57,104 nt of DNA from Micromonosporaceae bacterium (GTDB lineage Bacteria > Actinomycetota > Actinomycetes > Mycobacteriales > Micromonosporaceae): positions 1 to 57,104 of the forward strand of contig WHTQ01000020.1 in assembly GCA_009377645.1 (NCBI GenBank), written 5' to 3'. Shown here one piece after another: positions 1 through 8,558 of the stretch. The notes under the pieces were generated by a model. The model had not been told where the DNA came from. It was given only the letters and a program-made list of their open reading frames with translations, and did no database searches. Every line of letters begins with the position of its first letter. Positions within the stretch are counted from its first letter, which is position 1. The position numbers and the translations under genes are program-made.

Positions 1-634
1 CGGTCCGGCACTCCACCGCCAGCGCGCCCTGGGCCGGCGCCGGCAGCAGCACCGCCGGATCGAGGGTCTCGGTGATCTCGGCGCCCCGGCCGAGCCGGTC
101 CAACCCGGCCCGGGCCAGCACCAGCGCGTCCAGGTCGCCGTCGGCGACCCGGCGCAGCCGGGTGTCCACGTTCCCGCGTACCGGCACCGGCTCCAGACCG
201 CGGCCGAGCGCCCGGAGCTGGGCCACCCGCCGGGGTGCCCCGGTCCCGACCCGGGCGCCGGCCGGCAGCTCGGCCAGCCGGAGCCGGTCCCGGGCCACCA
301 GCGCGTCCCGCGGGTCGGCCCGCTCCGGCACGGCGGCCACGCCCAGCCCGTCCGCCGGGGCGGTGGGCAGGTCCTTGTACGAGTGCACCGCGACGTCGAT
401 CTCCTTGGCGGCCAGCGCGTCCCGCAGCGCGGAGACGAACACTCCCACGCCGAGCTGCGCGACCGGCGCGGTGGACCGGTCGCCGGCGGTGGCCACTGTC
501 ACCAGCTCCACCGGCACCCCGGTAGCGACGGTGAGCGCGTCGGCGACCGCGCGCGCCTGGGTCAGCGCGAGCGCACTGCCGCGCGTACCGAGCCGGACCG
601 GTGGCACCCCGCCGGCGCTTCCTGCCTGGGTCAC
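1..634 (-). CDS. hemC: Hydroxymethylbilane synthase (porphobilinogen deaminase), N-terminal part
   Basis: HemC polymerises four porphobilinogen molecules into hydroxymethylbilane in cytosolic tetrapyrrole (heme, B12) synthesis. About 211 codons are visible and the gene runs off the window edge, so domain 3 with the cysteine that carries the dipyrromethane cofactor is missing here. The family N-terminus [13 protein letters not shown], the substrate-binding HSYKDLPT and the [12 protein letters not shown] motif are all readable. The GTG start at 634 overlaps the TGA of hemA (GTGA), which indicates translational coupling. It is the third gene of the rex-hemA-hemC operon, so control by the Rex operator upstream of rex is likely. 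Confidence 0.95.
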   Translation of the reverse strand, partial: MTQAGSAGGVPPVRLGTRGSALALTQARAVADALTVATGVPVELVTVATAGDRSTAPVAQLGVGVFVSALRDALAAKEIDVAVHSYKDLPTAPADGLGVAAVPERADPRDALVARDRLRLAELPAGARVGTGAPRRVAQLRALGRGLEPVPVRGNVDTRLRRVADGDLDALVLARAGLDRLGRGAEITETLDPAVLLPAPAQGALAVECRT

Positions 635-2088
635 GCGGCCGCCCCCTCACCGTCGCTCGGGCCACCGGCGTAGTCGGAGGCGTTCCGCCGCGCGACCAGG
701 TCGGGGACCTCGTCGGCCCGCCGGGGCTGCGGCACCTGCAGGTCGAACAGCTCGGCCAGGACGGCGGCGTAGGTCCGCCCGCCGGGCTCGGTCGCCAGCT
801 GCCGGACCCGGACCGTCGGTTGGTGCAGCAGCCGCTGGACCAGCCGGTGGACCGCGTGGGCGACCTCGGCCCGTTGCTCGTTGGTCAGGTCCGGGCGTCG
901 CTGGGCGAGCCGGTCCAGCTCGGCGGAGACCACCTCGTCGGCCCGGGCGCGCAGCGCCGCCACGGTGGGCGCCACCTCGGAGTCGCGCAGGGTGTGGGCG
1001 ACCGTGGCGGCCTCGGCCGCGACGATCTCCTCGGCGGCGGCGACCTCCCGGGTGGCTCCGGCCGGAACCCGGGACGCGAGCCGCTCCAGGTCGATCAGGA
1101 CCACGCCGGGCAGGTCGGCGGCGGCCGGCTCCACGTCCCGGGGTACGGCCAGGTCGCAGATCACCAGCGGTCCGCGGTCGGCGGCCCGGGCGGCCAGCAC
1201 CGCGGCGACGGTGTTGCGGGACAGCACCGGGCCGACCGAGGCGGTGGCCGAGACGACTACGTCCACGGTCGACATCGCGTCGCCGAGACCGGTGAGCGGG
1301 ACCGCCTGGGCCTGGTGGGAGGCCGCGAGCCGATGCGCCCGGTCGGCGTCCCGGTTGGCCACGAACAGCGGTCCGACGCCGGCGCGGGCCAGCGTCGCCA
1401 GCGCCAACGCGCCCATCGAGCCGGCACCGATCACCATCGCGCTGCGCCCCGCCAGCGCCGCGTCCCGCCCCGTCAGGTCGGCCGCCCCCGCCGGCTCACC
1501 CTGTCGATCATGGAGTTGCTGCAACGACACGCCGGCGACACGCCGAGGAAACTCCATGATCGACTCGACGGCGGCGGCAAGGGCGGCGGTGACGACGCTG
1601 CGGCCGGCGGCGTCGATCCCGGTCTCGGCGTGCGCCCGCTTGCCGACCCGCAGCGCCTGCTGCATCAGGTCGTGCAGCAGCCGGCCGGTGGCGTCCGCGG
1701 CCGCGGCGACCGCGTACGCCTCCCGCACCTGCCCGAGGATCTGTGCCTCACCGGCCACCATCGAGTCCAGCCCGGCGGTGACCCGCAGCGCATGCCGCAC
1801 CGCGTCCGCGTCCCAGTGCACATACAGATGGCCGGCCAGCACCGCCGGGTCTACCCCGGCCCGGTCGGCCAGCGCCGCCGACAGCTCCGCCACCCCGCCG
1901 TGGAAGGTCGACACCCCGGCGTACACCTCGACCCGGTTGCAGGTGGACAGCAGCACCGCCTCGGTGACGTGCTCCCGGCGCAGCAGGGCGCGCAGCACCT
2001 CGGTACGGACGGCCGGGGCGACCGAGAGCCGCTCCAGCAGGGCGACGTCGGCGGTCCGGTACGAGGCACCGACTACCAGGAGGTTCAT
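631..2088 (-). CDS. hemA: Glutamyl-tRNA reductase
   Basis: HemA reduces glutamyl-tRNA(Glu) to glutamate-1-semialdehyde with NADPH, the first committed step of C5-pathway heme synthesis. The product is 485 residues. The catalytic cysteine is Cys50 in [29 protein letters not shown] follows around 106-125, and the NADPH-binding GAGSMG is at 221-226. The ATG at 2088 overlaps the rex stop (ATGA) and the stop overlaps the hemC start. Oddity: residues about 175-196, in the linker between the catalytic and NADP domains, are encoded by a 62-bp palindromic repeat (1503-1564) read through in frame. The flanking stretch rich in Gly, Ala and Asp makes this linker longer than usual. All core motifs are intact, so I expect the enzyme to be active. 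Confidence 0.95.
   Translation of the reverse strand: MNLLVVGASYRTADVALLERLSVAPAVRTEVLRALLRREHVTEAVLLSTCNRVEVYAGVSTFHGGVAELSAALADRAGVDPAVLAGHLYVHWDADAVRHALRVTAGLDSMVAGEAQILGQVREAYAVAAAADATGRLLHDLMQQALRVGKRAHAETGIDAAGRSVVTAALAAAVESIMEFPRRVAGVSLQQLHDRQGEPAGAADLTGRDAALAGRSAMVIGAGSMGALALATLARAGVGPLFVANRDADRAHRLAASHQAQAVPLTGLGDAMSTVDVVVSATASVGPVLSRNTVAAVLAARAADRGPLVICDLAVPRDVEPAAADLPGVVLIDLERLASRVPAGATREVAAAEEIVAAEAATVAHTLRDSEVAPTVAALRARADEVVSAELDRLAQRRPDLTNEQRAEVAHAVHRLVQRLLHQPTVRVRQLATEPGGRTYAAVLAELFDLQVPQPRRADEVPDLVARRNASDYAGGPSDGEGAAA
1503..1564. repeat. GATCATGGAGTT palindromic repeat inside hemA
   Basis: The element has perfect 15-bp inverted arms: GTCGATCATGGAGTT at 1503-1517 and AACTCCATGATCGAC at 1550-1564. 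The 32-nt loop contains two copies of GACACGCC. From memory, elements with this arm sequence are dispersed in Micromonosporaceae genomes, usually between genes. This copy lies inside hemA and stays in frame. A second, one-armed copy is at 13569-13584. Confidence 0.85.
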
Positions 2089-2825
2089 GGTCCGACCACC
2101 TTCGGGGCCGCGCGGCGCACCGCGGCCGCGCCGTCGGGGTCTCCGCGGCCGCGCCGGTGCTCGTGGAAGGAGAGGATCTGCAGCTCGATCGCGAGGTCGA
2201 CGTTGCGGACGTCGACCCCGTCTGGCACCGACAGCACGCATGGCGCGAAGTTCAGGATGCTGGTCACCCCGGCGGCGACCAGCCGGTCGGCGACCGCCTG
2301 CGCCGCCACCACCGGAGTCGTGATCACTCCGATCGCGATCTGCTCGGCGGCCACCGTGGCCGGAAGCTCGTCGATGTGGGTGACGACCAGGTCGCCCAGC
2401 CGCTCGCCCACCCGGGCCGGGTCGGCGTCGACCAGCGCGCCGATCCGGAACCCCCGGCTGCCGAACCCGCCGTAGCCGGCCAGCGCGTGCCCGAGGTTGC
2501 CGACCCCGATCAGGGCAACGTTGCGTCGCTGGGTGAGCCCGAGCACCTGCTCGATCTGCTCGATCAGCACCGCCACCTCGTACCCCACTCCGCGGGTGCC
2601 GTACGACCCGAGCTGTGAGAGGTCCTTGCGCACCTTGGCGGACTTGACCCCGGCGGCGGCGGCCAGCGCCTCGCTGGAGACGGTGTCCTGCCCGGCCTGC
2701 GCGATCTGGTGCAGGGCGCGCAGGTATTCCGGGAGCCGCGAGACCGTGGCCTCCGGAAGCTCCGGTAGGTCCGGGACCACCACCCCATCCGGTGGTCCGG
2801 TGCTCCCTCGGGGGAACTGGCTCAT
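2085..2825 (-). CDS. rex: Redox-sensing transcriptional repressor Rex
   Basis: Rex is a cytosolic homodimeric repressor that senses the NADH/NAD+ ratio and releases its operators when NADH binds. The 246-residue product has a winged-helix DNA-binding domain (about 25-95, including SSEALAAAAGVKSAKVRKDLS) and a Rossmann domain starting at NVALIGVGNLGHALAGY (about 102-118). The C-terminal helix used for domain swapping is present. The ATG at 2825 follows the divergent control region. The stop overlaps the hemA start, so rex, hemA and hemC form one operon, the same order as in Streptomyces. An 18-bp Rex-type operator about 90 bp upstream indicates autoregulation. Confidence 0.96.
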   Translation of the reverse strand: MSQFPRGSTGPPDGVVVPDLPELPEATVSRLPEYLRALHQIAQAGQDTVSSEALAAAAGVKSAKVRKDLSQLGSYGTRGVGYEVAVLIEQIEQVLGLTQRRNVALIGVGNLGHALAGYGGFGSRGFRIGALVDADPARVGERLGDLVVTHIDELPATVAAEQIAIGVITTPVVAAQAVADRLVAAGVTSILNFAPCVLSVPDGVDVRNVDLAIELQILSFHEHRRGRGDPDGAAAVRRAAPKVVGP

Positions 2826-2917
2826 GTGACTCCGTGCCGACGTAACGATCCTCACTCTGGGTAGAGCGCGACCACTACCTCCGATGATGCTCACGCCACC
2901 GGCTACAGCGTACGGGT

Positions 2918-2935
2918 TTGTGAAGCCGTGCACAA
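2918..2935. promoter_or_regulatory. Rex operator (ROP) upstream of rex
   Basis: TTGTGAAGCCGTGCACAA fits the Streptomyces Rex operator form TGTGAACNNNTTCACA with flanking T and A. Spacing is exact, with two substitutions. It is centred about 100 bp upstream of the rex ATG and probably overlaps the promoter of rex-hemA-hemC, linking heme synthesis to redox state. Confidence 0.7.
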
Positions 2936-3100
2936 ATCGCGATCTTGCGGGCGCGGGACGATGCCGCGGCGCCCACCCGCCGCCCGCGCCCGCCGCGAGG
3001 AAGACCCCCGTCGCACCGGCGGCACCGCGGCCGGGCGGCACCGCCGATGCCCTCCGTTCCCCGGGCATCGGGGCGGCGGCGGATGGACGCCGCATGGACA

Positions 3101-3787
3101 TTATGCTCCCATTCTGGGTAATTTTGCCTTCGGGGTGGTCACGCCGGCGAGCACCAGCGCTACCGCGTCGACCAGCGAGTCGGCGACCGGGTAGCCGGTG
3201 GCGCGCAGCTGGCCCGGGTCCGTGAAGCCACCGGCGTAGAGCACGCAACCGGTACCGGTCGAGGCCGCGGCGCGCGCGTCGTCGACGGTGTCGCCGATCA
3301 GGACCACCTCGGCACCCGGCAGGCGCATCGCCGCAAGGTGATCGGCCAGGTACGGGCTCTTGTGGTCGACGGCGCCGTCCAGCGGCCGGCGCATCCCGTC
3401 GATCCGCGCGAAGTGCTCGGTCAGCCGGTGCCCCGCCACGGCCAGCATCAGCTCGTCGTGGAACCACATCGACAGCAGCGACTGGCTGCCGGGCCAGGCG
3501 CGCAGGGCGGCGTCCGCGTCGGCGGTGAGGGCGCACGGCAGGCCCGCCTGGTACGCGTCGTGGAACACCCGGTTCAGCTGGGCGAACTCCGCCGCCCCGA
3601 CCGGACGGCCCAGCACCTCGGCGTAGTAGTCCGCGATCGGTCGCCGGAACCGCCGGCGGTGGTGGTCAGCGTCGATCCGGGGGCCGCCGCACTCGGCGAA
3701 CGCCGCGTTCGTGGCGTCGACCACCAGCGACAGGTCGTCCAGCAGGGTGCCGTTCCAGTCCCACACCAGATGCGGTTTCGCGCTCAT
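3101..3787 (-). CDS. HAD-superfamily hydrolase (phosphoglycolate-phosphatase-like)
   Basis: The product is a 228-residue haloacid-dehalogenase-type phosphatase. HAD motif I is the near-N-terminal VWDWNGTLLDD, whose first Asp of DxN is the nucleophile. Motif II appears as SLLSMW, the motif III lysine lies in DHKSPYL, and motif IV is VLIGDTVDDARAA. The helical cap between motifs I and II fits the Gph/pyrophosphatase-like subfamily. The natural substrate cannot be told. The start is the ATG at 3787, immediately before the HAD core. A gene of this type lies between rex and bldN in related actinomycetes. It follows the glutaredoxin-like gene on the same strand by 58 bp and may share its transcript. 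Confidence 0.85.
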   Translation of the reverse strand: MSAKPHLVWDWNGTLLDDLSLVVDATNAAFAECGGPRIDADHHRRRFRRPIADYYAEVLGRPVGAAEFAQLNRVFHDAYQAGLPCALTADADAALRAWPGSQSLLSMWFHDELMLAVAGHRLTEHFARIDGMRRPLDGAVDHKSPYLADHLAAMRLPGAEVVLIGDTVDDARAAASTGTGCVLYAGGFTDPGQLRATGYPVADSLVDAVALVLAGVTTPKAKLPRMGA

Positions 3788-3845
3788 CCCATCGACCGTA
3801 CCGATCGGATCCGGCACCGGCGACCGGCCGCCGCGGCGGCGGCGC

Positions 3846-4112
3846 TCAGGCAGCGGGGCGGAGGTCGCGGAGCAGCCGCTCCTCGTCGACCCGGAAGTAG
3901 TCGTGCTCGGCGCCGTCCAGCAGGACCACCGGCACCCGGCCGCCGAACTCCCGCTCCAGCTCCGGGTCGCCGGCCACATCCACCTCCACCCAGGCGACGC
4001 CGGTCGCCACCCGTACCCGTTCCACCGCCTCCCGGGCGAACTCGCACAGGTGGCAGCCGGGCCGGGTGAGCAGGGTAATCCGGGCGGCCTCCACGAAAGT
4101 CCAGTCTGTCAT
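3846..4112 (-). CDS. Glutaredoxin-like family protein
   Basis: The product is an 88-residue thioredoxin-fold protein of the actinobacterial glutaredoxin-like (DUF836/NrdH-like) type. The redox motif CHLC follows the first strand (ITLLTRPGCHLC), the cis-proline is in GGRVPVV, and a second strand-helix closes the fold. It is probably a small cytosolic thiol-disulfide protein, with unknown partner. I chose the ATG at 4112. A GTG at 4139 would add nine residues not typical of the family, and neither has a strong ribosome-binding site. It is divergent from bldN. Confidence 0.85.
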   Translation of the reverse strand: MTDWTFVEAARITLLTRPGCHLCEFAREAVERVRVATGVAWVEVDVAGDPELEREFGGRVPVVLLDGAEHDYFRVDEERLLRDLRPAA

Positions 4113-4349
4113 ACATCGCCCGTTCGGGGGTAATCGCACACACTGTGCGACAGGTCGGGCACACCACTGGGAAAGGATTTTCGGGCGTGTGTCGCCAGAC
4201 TCTGCACACGCAGGGGGAGATGGGTCCTATCATCACGAAGGGTCGGCTCACCCCTTTTGGTATGAGTCGGTATGCCTCAGCCCGAGGGAGGCCGTTGTGC
4301 CCGGTAATGTACTGCACCTGCCTGACGCCAGGTTTGCGGAGAAAGGGCG
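4113..4349. promoter_or_regulatory. Divergent control region between the glutaredoxin-like gene and bldN
   Basis: These 237 bp carry the promoters for both divergent genes. They are noticeably less GC-rich than the flanking coding DNA and contain several TGTGCGA / TGTGTCGC-type words. In Streptomyces bldN is repressed by BldD, but I could not find a convincing BldD box by eye. The bldN ribosome-binding site GAAAGGG is at 4341-4347. Confidence 0.4.
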
Positions 4350-5273
4350 GTGGACGTGAGCGAAGCACGCGTCGTTGCAGGCTTCGAGGCATACGTAGTC
4401 ACCACCCAGGCGTCCCGCCGATCCCGGGCTCGGCCGCCGGTGCAGGCGGGGAACCGGCCCGGCGCGGACGATGCTCCGACCGCGGTGCTCGCGGGGCGGA
4501 CCATCGGCTCCGCCACGGTGCTCCCACCGGGCACGACCGCCCCGCCCGGGGCGGCAACGGCCGCCGCGCCGGTGGCTCCCGCGCCGGTGGACACCCCGGT
4601 GGGCGCCCCGGCGGACACCCCGGTGGACGCCCCGGCCGCCCTGGCAACGCCCGCGGCCGCCCCGGCGGACGCTGGTCCCGTGTACCCGGCGCGACCAGCC
4701 CCGGGCGACGCGGCGGCCGAGGTATGGGCGCTGGTGGAACGCGCCCAGGCCGGCGAGACGGAGGCGTTCGGGCTGATCTACGACCGGTACATGGAGACGG
4801 TGTTCCGGTTCATCTACTTCCGGGTCGGCAACCGCCAGCTCGCCGAGGACCTGACCTCCGACACCTTCCTGCGCGCACTCAAGCGGATCGGGTCGTTCAC
4901 CTGGCAGGGCCGCGACCTGGGAGCCTGGCTGGTCACGATCGCCCGGAACCTGGTCGCCGACCACTTCAAGTCCGGCCGCTACCGGTTGGAGATCACCACC
5001 GGGGACGTGCTCGACGCCGACAAGGAGGACCGGGGACCGGAGGGCACGCCGGAGACCGCGGTGGTCGACCACATCACCAATGTGACCCTGCTCACCGCCG
5101 TCAAGCAGCTCAACCCGGAACAGCAGGAGTGCATCGTGCTGCGGTTCCTGCAGGGGTTCTCGGTCGCCGAGACCGCGCACGCGATGGGTAAGAACGAAGG
5201 CGCGATCAAGGCGTTACAGTACCGGGCGGTCCGGGCGCTGGCCCGGTTGCTGCCCGACGGCTTCCGGCCGTGA
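4350..5273 (+). CDS. bldN: ECF RNA polymerase sigma factor BldN
   Basis: BldN is an ECF sigma factor needed for aerial-hypha development in Streptomyces, made there as a pro-protein with a cleaved N-terminal extension. The 307-residue product has about 120 residues of Ala/Pro-rich prosequence with short degenerate repeats (around APVDTPVGAPADTPVDAPA). Sigma2 starts at ALVERAQAGETEAFG, includes AEDLTSDTFLRALKRIGSF and ends at ARNLVADHFKS. Sigma4 contains LNPEQQECIVLRFLQGFSV and MGKNEGAIKALQYRAVRALA, which is very close to Streptomyces BldN. GTG 4350 or GTG 4356 could start it; the GAAAGGG spacing slightly favours 4356. RsbN follows 142 bp downstream. Confidence 0.93.
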   Translation: MDVSEARVVAGFEAYVVTTQASRRSRARPPVQAGNRPGADDAPTAVLAGRTIGSATVLPPGTTAPPGAATAAAPVAPAPVDTPVGAPADTPVDAPAALATPAAAPADAGPVYPARPAPGDAAAEVWALVERAQAGETEAFGLIYDRYMETVFRFIYFRVGNRQLAEDLTSDTFLRALKRIGSFTWQGRDLGAWLVTIARNLVADHFKSGRYRLEITTGDVLDADKEDRGPEGTPETAVVDHITNVTLLTAVKQLNPEQQECIVLRFLQGFSVAETAHAMGKNEGAIKALQYRAVRALARLLPDGFRP

Positions 5274-5415
5274 TCAAATCCGGTACCGGCCCGGCCGTAA
5301 CCGGTCGATCTGATCAACCGTTGGTCCGAGTACGGCCGGCGGCACCCCGCACGGTCCTAGCAGTGTCGTCGCACCCGTACCACAGCACCGATGTCGACGA
5401 AGGGAGGTGCCGGCG

Positions 5416-6582
5416 ATGACGAGTTCCCTACGGCACCGACGCCGGGCGGACCGGTTCGCACAGCTGCTCGATGAGGCGAGCGGCGGACGGCGCCAGCATC
5501 TCCGCACCCCGATGGACGAGGAGCTCGCCGAGCTGGTGGCGCTGCGCCATGAGCTCGTCGGCACCGGGGCGGGTCCCGAGGCTGACCCGGAGTTCCGCAC
5601 CGGCCTGCGGGCCATGCTGATCGCGACCGCGGAGCGGGAAGGCATCGGACACATCGCCACGCTCGCGCAGGCCCCCGCCCACCACGGCGCGTTCGCCCGG
5701 GCGCCCCGGGCGGCGCGGACCGCTCGGGGGCCGCGCGCCCGCACCGCGGTCGTGGCCGGTGTCGCGGTCGGGGCGGTGGCGTTCACGGGAATGTCGACGG
5801 CGAGCGAGAACGCCGTCCCGGGAGACCCGCTCTACGGTGTGAAGCGGTCCACCGAACGTGCCCAGCTCGCGCTCGCCAGCTCGGACGTCGGCCGGGGCCA
5901 GCTCTATCTGGGCTTCGCGCGGACCCGGTTGGTGGAGGCGCGCACCATCGCCAGCGACCGGGACCGGGTCTTCGACGACATGGACCGGGACACCAGCCAG
6001 GGGGTCAGGCTGCTCACAGCGACCGCCACCAACCGGCAGGACCGGGCCGCCCTCGACGCGATCGACGACTTCACCACCGGCCAGCGCGACGCGCTCAGGG
6101 AGCTGTCCGAGGAGGTCACCGGCGCCGACCAGGCCCGGCTGACCACCTCGCAGGAGCTGCTGGAGGCGATCGAGGAACGCACCGCCCAGCTCCGGCAGAG
6201 CCTGCGGGACTGCGGCGGCCCGTCCGCGACCAGCATCGACTCGCTGGGGCCGGTCCCCCAGGCGTGCGTCGCACTGCCGCCACCGAGCGCACTCGACCTG
6301 GGAGAGACCGGTTCGAGCACGGAGCCGGACGCGCCGTCGTCGGGGGCATCCCAGGATGCTCCGGAGGCGGCGGGTGACCAATCCGGCCCCGGCGAGCCGG
6401 GCGGCGCGCCCCGCCCGGCCGTCCCGGACGATGCCCCGGTGACCCCGGCCGACCCGGTCGGCGGGATCGACCCACCCGCTCCGGCGGAGGAGCCGGAGCC
6501 CGGCGAGGAGCCGGTGGACGACGAGGAGGGCGGCCTGCTCAGCGGCCTGAACCGGCTGCTCGGCAACCTGCTCGGCAGCTAA
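5416..6582 (+). CDS. rsbN: Anti-sigma factor RsbN-like protein (DUF5667)
   Basis: The product is a 388-residue single-pass membrane protein. The N-terminal cytosolic part (1-105) should bind BldN. A transmembrane segment lies around 110-127 (TAVVAGVAVGAVAFTG). The extracytoplasmic domain starts with SENAVPGDPLYGVKRSTERAQLAL, the DUF5667 signature. A Pro/Glu/Asp-rich tail runs from about 290 to the end. In S. venezuelae the gene next to bldN encodes the BldN-specific anti-sigma RsbN, and the position and architecture here match. I chose the ATG at 5416 because AGGGAGG ends eight bases before it; a GTG at 5407 overlaps that site. Confidence 0.85.
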   Translation: MTSSLRHRRRADRFAQLLDEASGGRRQHLRTPMDEELAELVALRHELVGTGAGPEADPEFRTGLRAMLIATAEREGIGHIATLAQAPAHHGAFARAPRAARTARGPRARTAVVAGVAVGAVAFTGMSTASENAVPGDPLYGVKRSTERAQLALASSDVGRGQLYLGFARTRLVEARTIASDRDRVFDDMDRDTSQGVRLLTATATNRQDRAALDAIDDFTTGQRDALRELSEEVTGADQARLTTSQELLEAIEERTAQLRQSLRDCGGPSATSIDSLGPVPQACVALPPPSALDLGETGSSTEPDAPSSGASQDAPEAAGDQSGPGEPGGAPRPAVPDDAPVTPADPVGGIDPPAPAEEPEPGEEPVDDEEGGLLSGLNRLLGNLLGS

Positions 6583-6655
6583 CCGCGGGGCAGCCGCCGG
6601 CCGCGGGGCAGCCGCCGAGCCCGGGGCAGCCTCGACCGCGGGGCAGCCGCGGGCC
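6583..6655. repeat. Four imperfect tandem repeats of about 18 bp
   Basis: Between rsbN and the next gene the motif CCGCGGGGCAGCC recurs four times with a period of 17-18 bp; the third copy is diverged. The units contain GC-rich half palindromes that could fold as RNA. No coding role is apparent. Confidence 0.7.
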
Positions 6656-6731
6656 GCTGCGCGCCGCGGCTTCGCTGCCGGCGCCGACCGGCTACCCTCG
6701 CGGAGGAGGAGACCGCGAGGGGGGAATCGTC

Positions 6732-7655
6732 GTGCCTCGTACCCGCCGCTGGCCGCAGTCCGAGCCACCGACTGGGCAAGACGACGATTCCCGGGCAGCG
6801 CCAGGAGTCGAGCCGGGGCCCGATCCGGCGGGGCGGCACACCGCGGCGCCGGCGGCGACCCCGGACCTGACCGCCGCCGCCTTCTTCGATGTGGACAACA
6901 CCATGCTGCAGGGCGCGTCCATGTACTGGTTCGCCCGCGGCCTGGCTGCCCGGAAGTACGTGTCGGCCGGCGACCTGCTCCGGTTCGCCGCCCGCCAGCT
7001 GAGGTTCCGGCTGGTCGCGACCGAACACAGCGGACAGATGGATCTCGCCAAGCGGTCCGCGCTCGCGTTCGTTGCGGGCTGGCGAGTGGCCGACATGGAG
7101 CGGCTCGCGGAGGAGATCTACGACGAGCTGATCGCCGAGCGGGTCTGGTCCGGCACCCGCGCGCTCGCGCAGCTGCACCTGGATGCCGGCCAGCGGGTCT
7201 GGCTGGTCACCGCTGCGCCAGCGGAGATCGGGCGGGTGATGGCCACCCGGCTCGGGTTGACCGGCGCGATCGGGACGGTGGCCGAGGTGTCGAACGGTGT
7301 CTACACGGGAGCGCTGGTGGGTGACCTGATGCACGGGGCGGCGAAGGCCGACGCGATCACTAAGCTGGCCGCACTGGAGGGGCTGGACCTGGGCCGGTGC
7401 GCGGCGTACAGCGACTCGATCAACGACCTGCCGATGCTGTCGACCGTCGGTCACCCGGTCGCGGTGAACCCGGACTCGGCGCTGCGGCGGGAGGCGCGCC
7501 GGCAGGGATGGCAGGTCCGGGACTTCCGCAGTGCCCGCAAGGCCGCCCGGGTCGGCGTACCGATGGCGCTGGCCGCCGGGGCGGGGGCCGGGGCGGTGGT
7601 CACCGCGCTCGCGCTGCGCCGCCGGCGGCGCCGGCGCCGGGGTCGAGATCGATGA
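6732..7655 (+). CDS. HAD-IB family phosphatase (SerB-like)
   Basis: The 307-residue protein is a HAD-superfamily subfamily IB hydrolase. About 45 disordered residues precede the core. Motif I is AFFDVDNTMLQG (residues about 50-61), motif II is WLVTAAPAEI, and motif IV is AAYSDSINDLPML, all typical of the phosphoserine-phosphatase-like group. After the fold there is a hydrophobic stretch (VPMALAAGAGAGAVVTALAL) and an Arg-rich end, so it may be tail-anchored in the membrane. Its place after bldN-rsbN is conserved in Streptomyces. The GTG at 6732 has GAGGGGGAA upstream. The substrate is unknown. Confidence 0.88.
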   Translation: MPRTRRWPQSEPPTGQDDDSRAAPGVEPGPDPAGRHTAAPAATPDLTAAAFFDVDNTMLQGASMYWFARGLAARKYVSAGDLLRFAARQLRFRLVATEHSGQMDLAKRSALAFVAGWRVADMERLAEEIYDELIAERVWSGTRALAQLHLDAGQRVWLVTAAPAEIGRVMATRLGLTGAIGTVAEVSNGVYTGALVGDLMHGAAKADAITKLAALEGLDLGRCAAYSDSINDLPMLSTVGHPVAVNPDSALRREARRQGWQVRDFRSARKAARVGVPMALAAGAGAGAVVTALALRRRRRRRRGRDR

Positions 7656-7667
7656 CCGATCCCATGG

Positions 7668-8558
7668 CTACCCGGGGAACGGGGTGGGGCGGAGCTCCAG
7701 CAGCCGGTGCAGGATCTGCTGGATGGCCTCCCGGACCTGGTCGGCCAGGTTGAACACGACCAGCGGATCGTCGGACTGCTCGGCCAGGCCGGTGGTGTCG
7801 ATCGGCGCCCCGACCTCGATCAACCACTTGCTGGGCAGCGGGATCAGGCCGAGCGGGCCGAGCCAGGGGAAGGTGGGGGTCACCGGGAAGTAGGGCAGGC
7901 CGAGGAGCCGGGCGAGCGGTCCGATGTTGCCGATCTTGGGGTAGATCTCCTCGGCCCCGACGATCCCGACCGGAACGATCGGCGCGCCGGTGCGCAGAGC
8001 GGCCGACACGAACCCGCCCCGGCCGAACCGCTGCAGCTTGTAGCGGTCGCGGTACGGCTTGCCGACCCCCTTCAGCCCCTCCGGGAACACCCCGACCAGC
8101 TCCCCGGCTCGCAGCAGCCGCTCGGCGTCCGGGTGGCAGGCCAGCGTACCGCCGGACTTGCGGGCAAGCTCCGACATCACCGGTGCCTGGAAGACGAAGT
8201 CGGCGCCGAGCAGCCGCAGGTGCCGCCGCGCCCCGGCACCGTTGCGCAGCGCGTCGTGCACCGCCACGGTCAGCATCAGGGCGTCCAGCGCCACCGTCCC
8301 GGAGTGGTTCGCGACCACCAGCGCCGGCCCGTAGCCGGGCAGGTTGTCGCCCCGCAGCAGCTCGGTGCGGAACCAGCGGTGGTAGAGCAGCCGCAGCAGC
8401 GGGTGGAAGGCGTGCTCGGTCAGGTCGGGGTCGAACCCGAACTCGTCCACCTCGTAGTCGCCGGCCAACCGCCGGCGAAGGAACGCCAGCCCGGCCGCGA
8501 CCCGCCGGTCCCACAGGTCCGGCTCAGCCCGCACCGGCACTGGCGGCGGCCCGGTCAC
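7668..8558 (-). CDS. Lysophospholipid/glycerol-3-phosphate acyltransferase family protein
   Basis: This is a 296-residue PlsC-fold acyltransferase. The catalytic block is ANHSGTVALD at residues 83-92, where the actinobacterial group has His and Asp separated by six residues instead of the usual four. GVFPEGLKG (about 156-164) is the phosphate-binding FPEG block. No N-terminal transmembrane helix is obvious, so it is probably a peripheral membrane enzyme that moves acyl groups onto a lipid. The GTG at 8558 overlaps the stop of the upstream SDR-like gene (GTGA), which makes the two genes co-translated and suggests a shared lipid or envelope pathway. The exact substrate cannot be told. Confidence 0.85.
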   Translation of the reverse strand: MTGPPPVPVRAEPDLWDRRVAAGLAFLRRRLAGDYEVDEFGFDPDLTEHAFHPLLRLLYHRWFRTELLRGDNLPGYGPALVVANHSGTVALDALMLTVAVHDALRNGAGARRHLRLLGADFVFQAPVMSELARKSGGTLACHPDAERLLRAGELVGVFPEGLKGVGKPYRDRYKLQRFGRGGFVSAALRTGAPIVPVGIVGAEEIYPKIGNIGPLARLLGLPYFPVTPTFPWLGPLGLIPLPSKWLIEVGAPIDTTGLAEQSDDPLVVFNLADQVREAIQQILHRLLELRPTPFPG

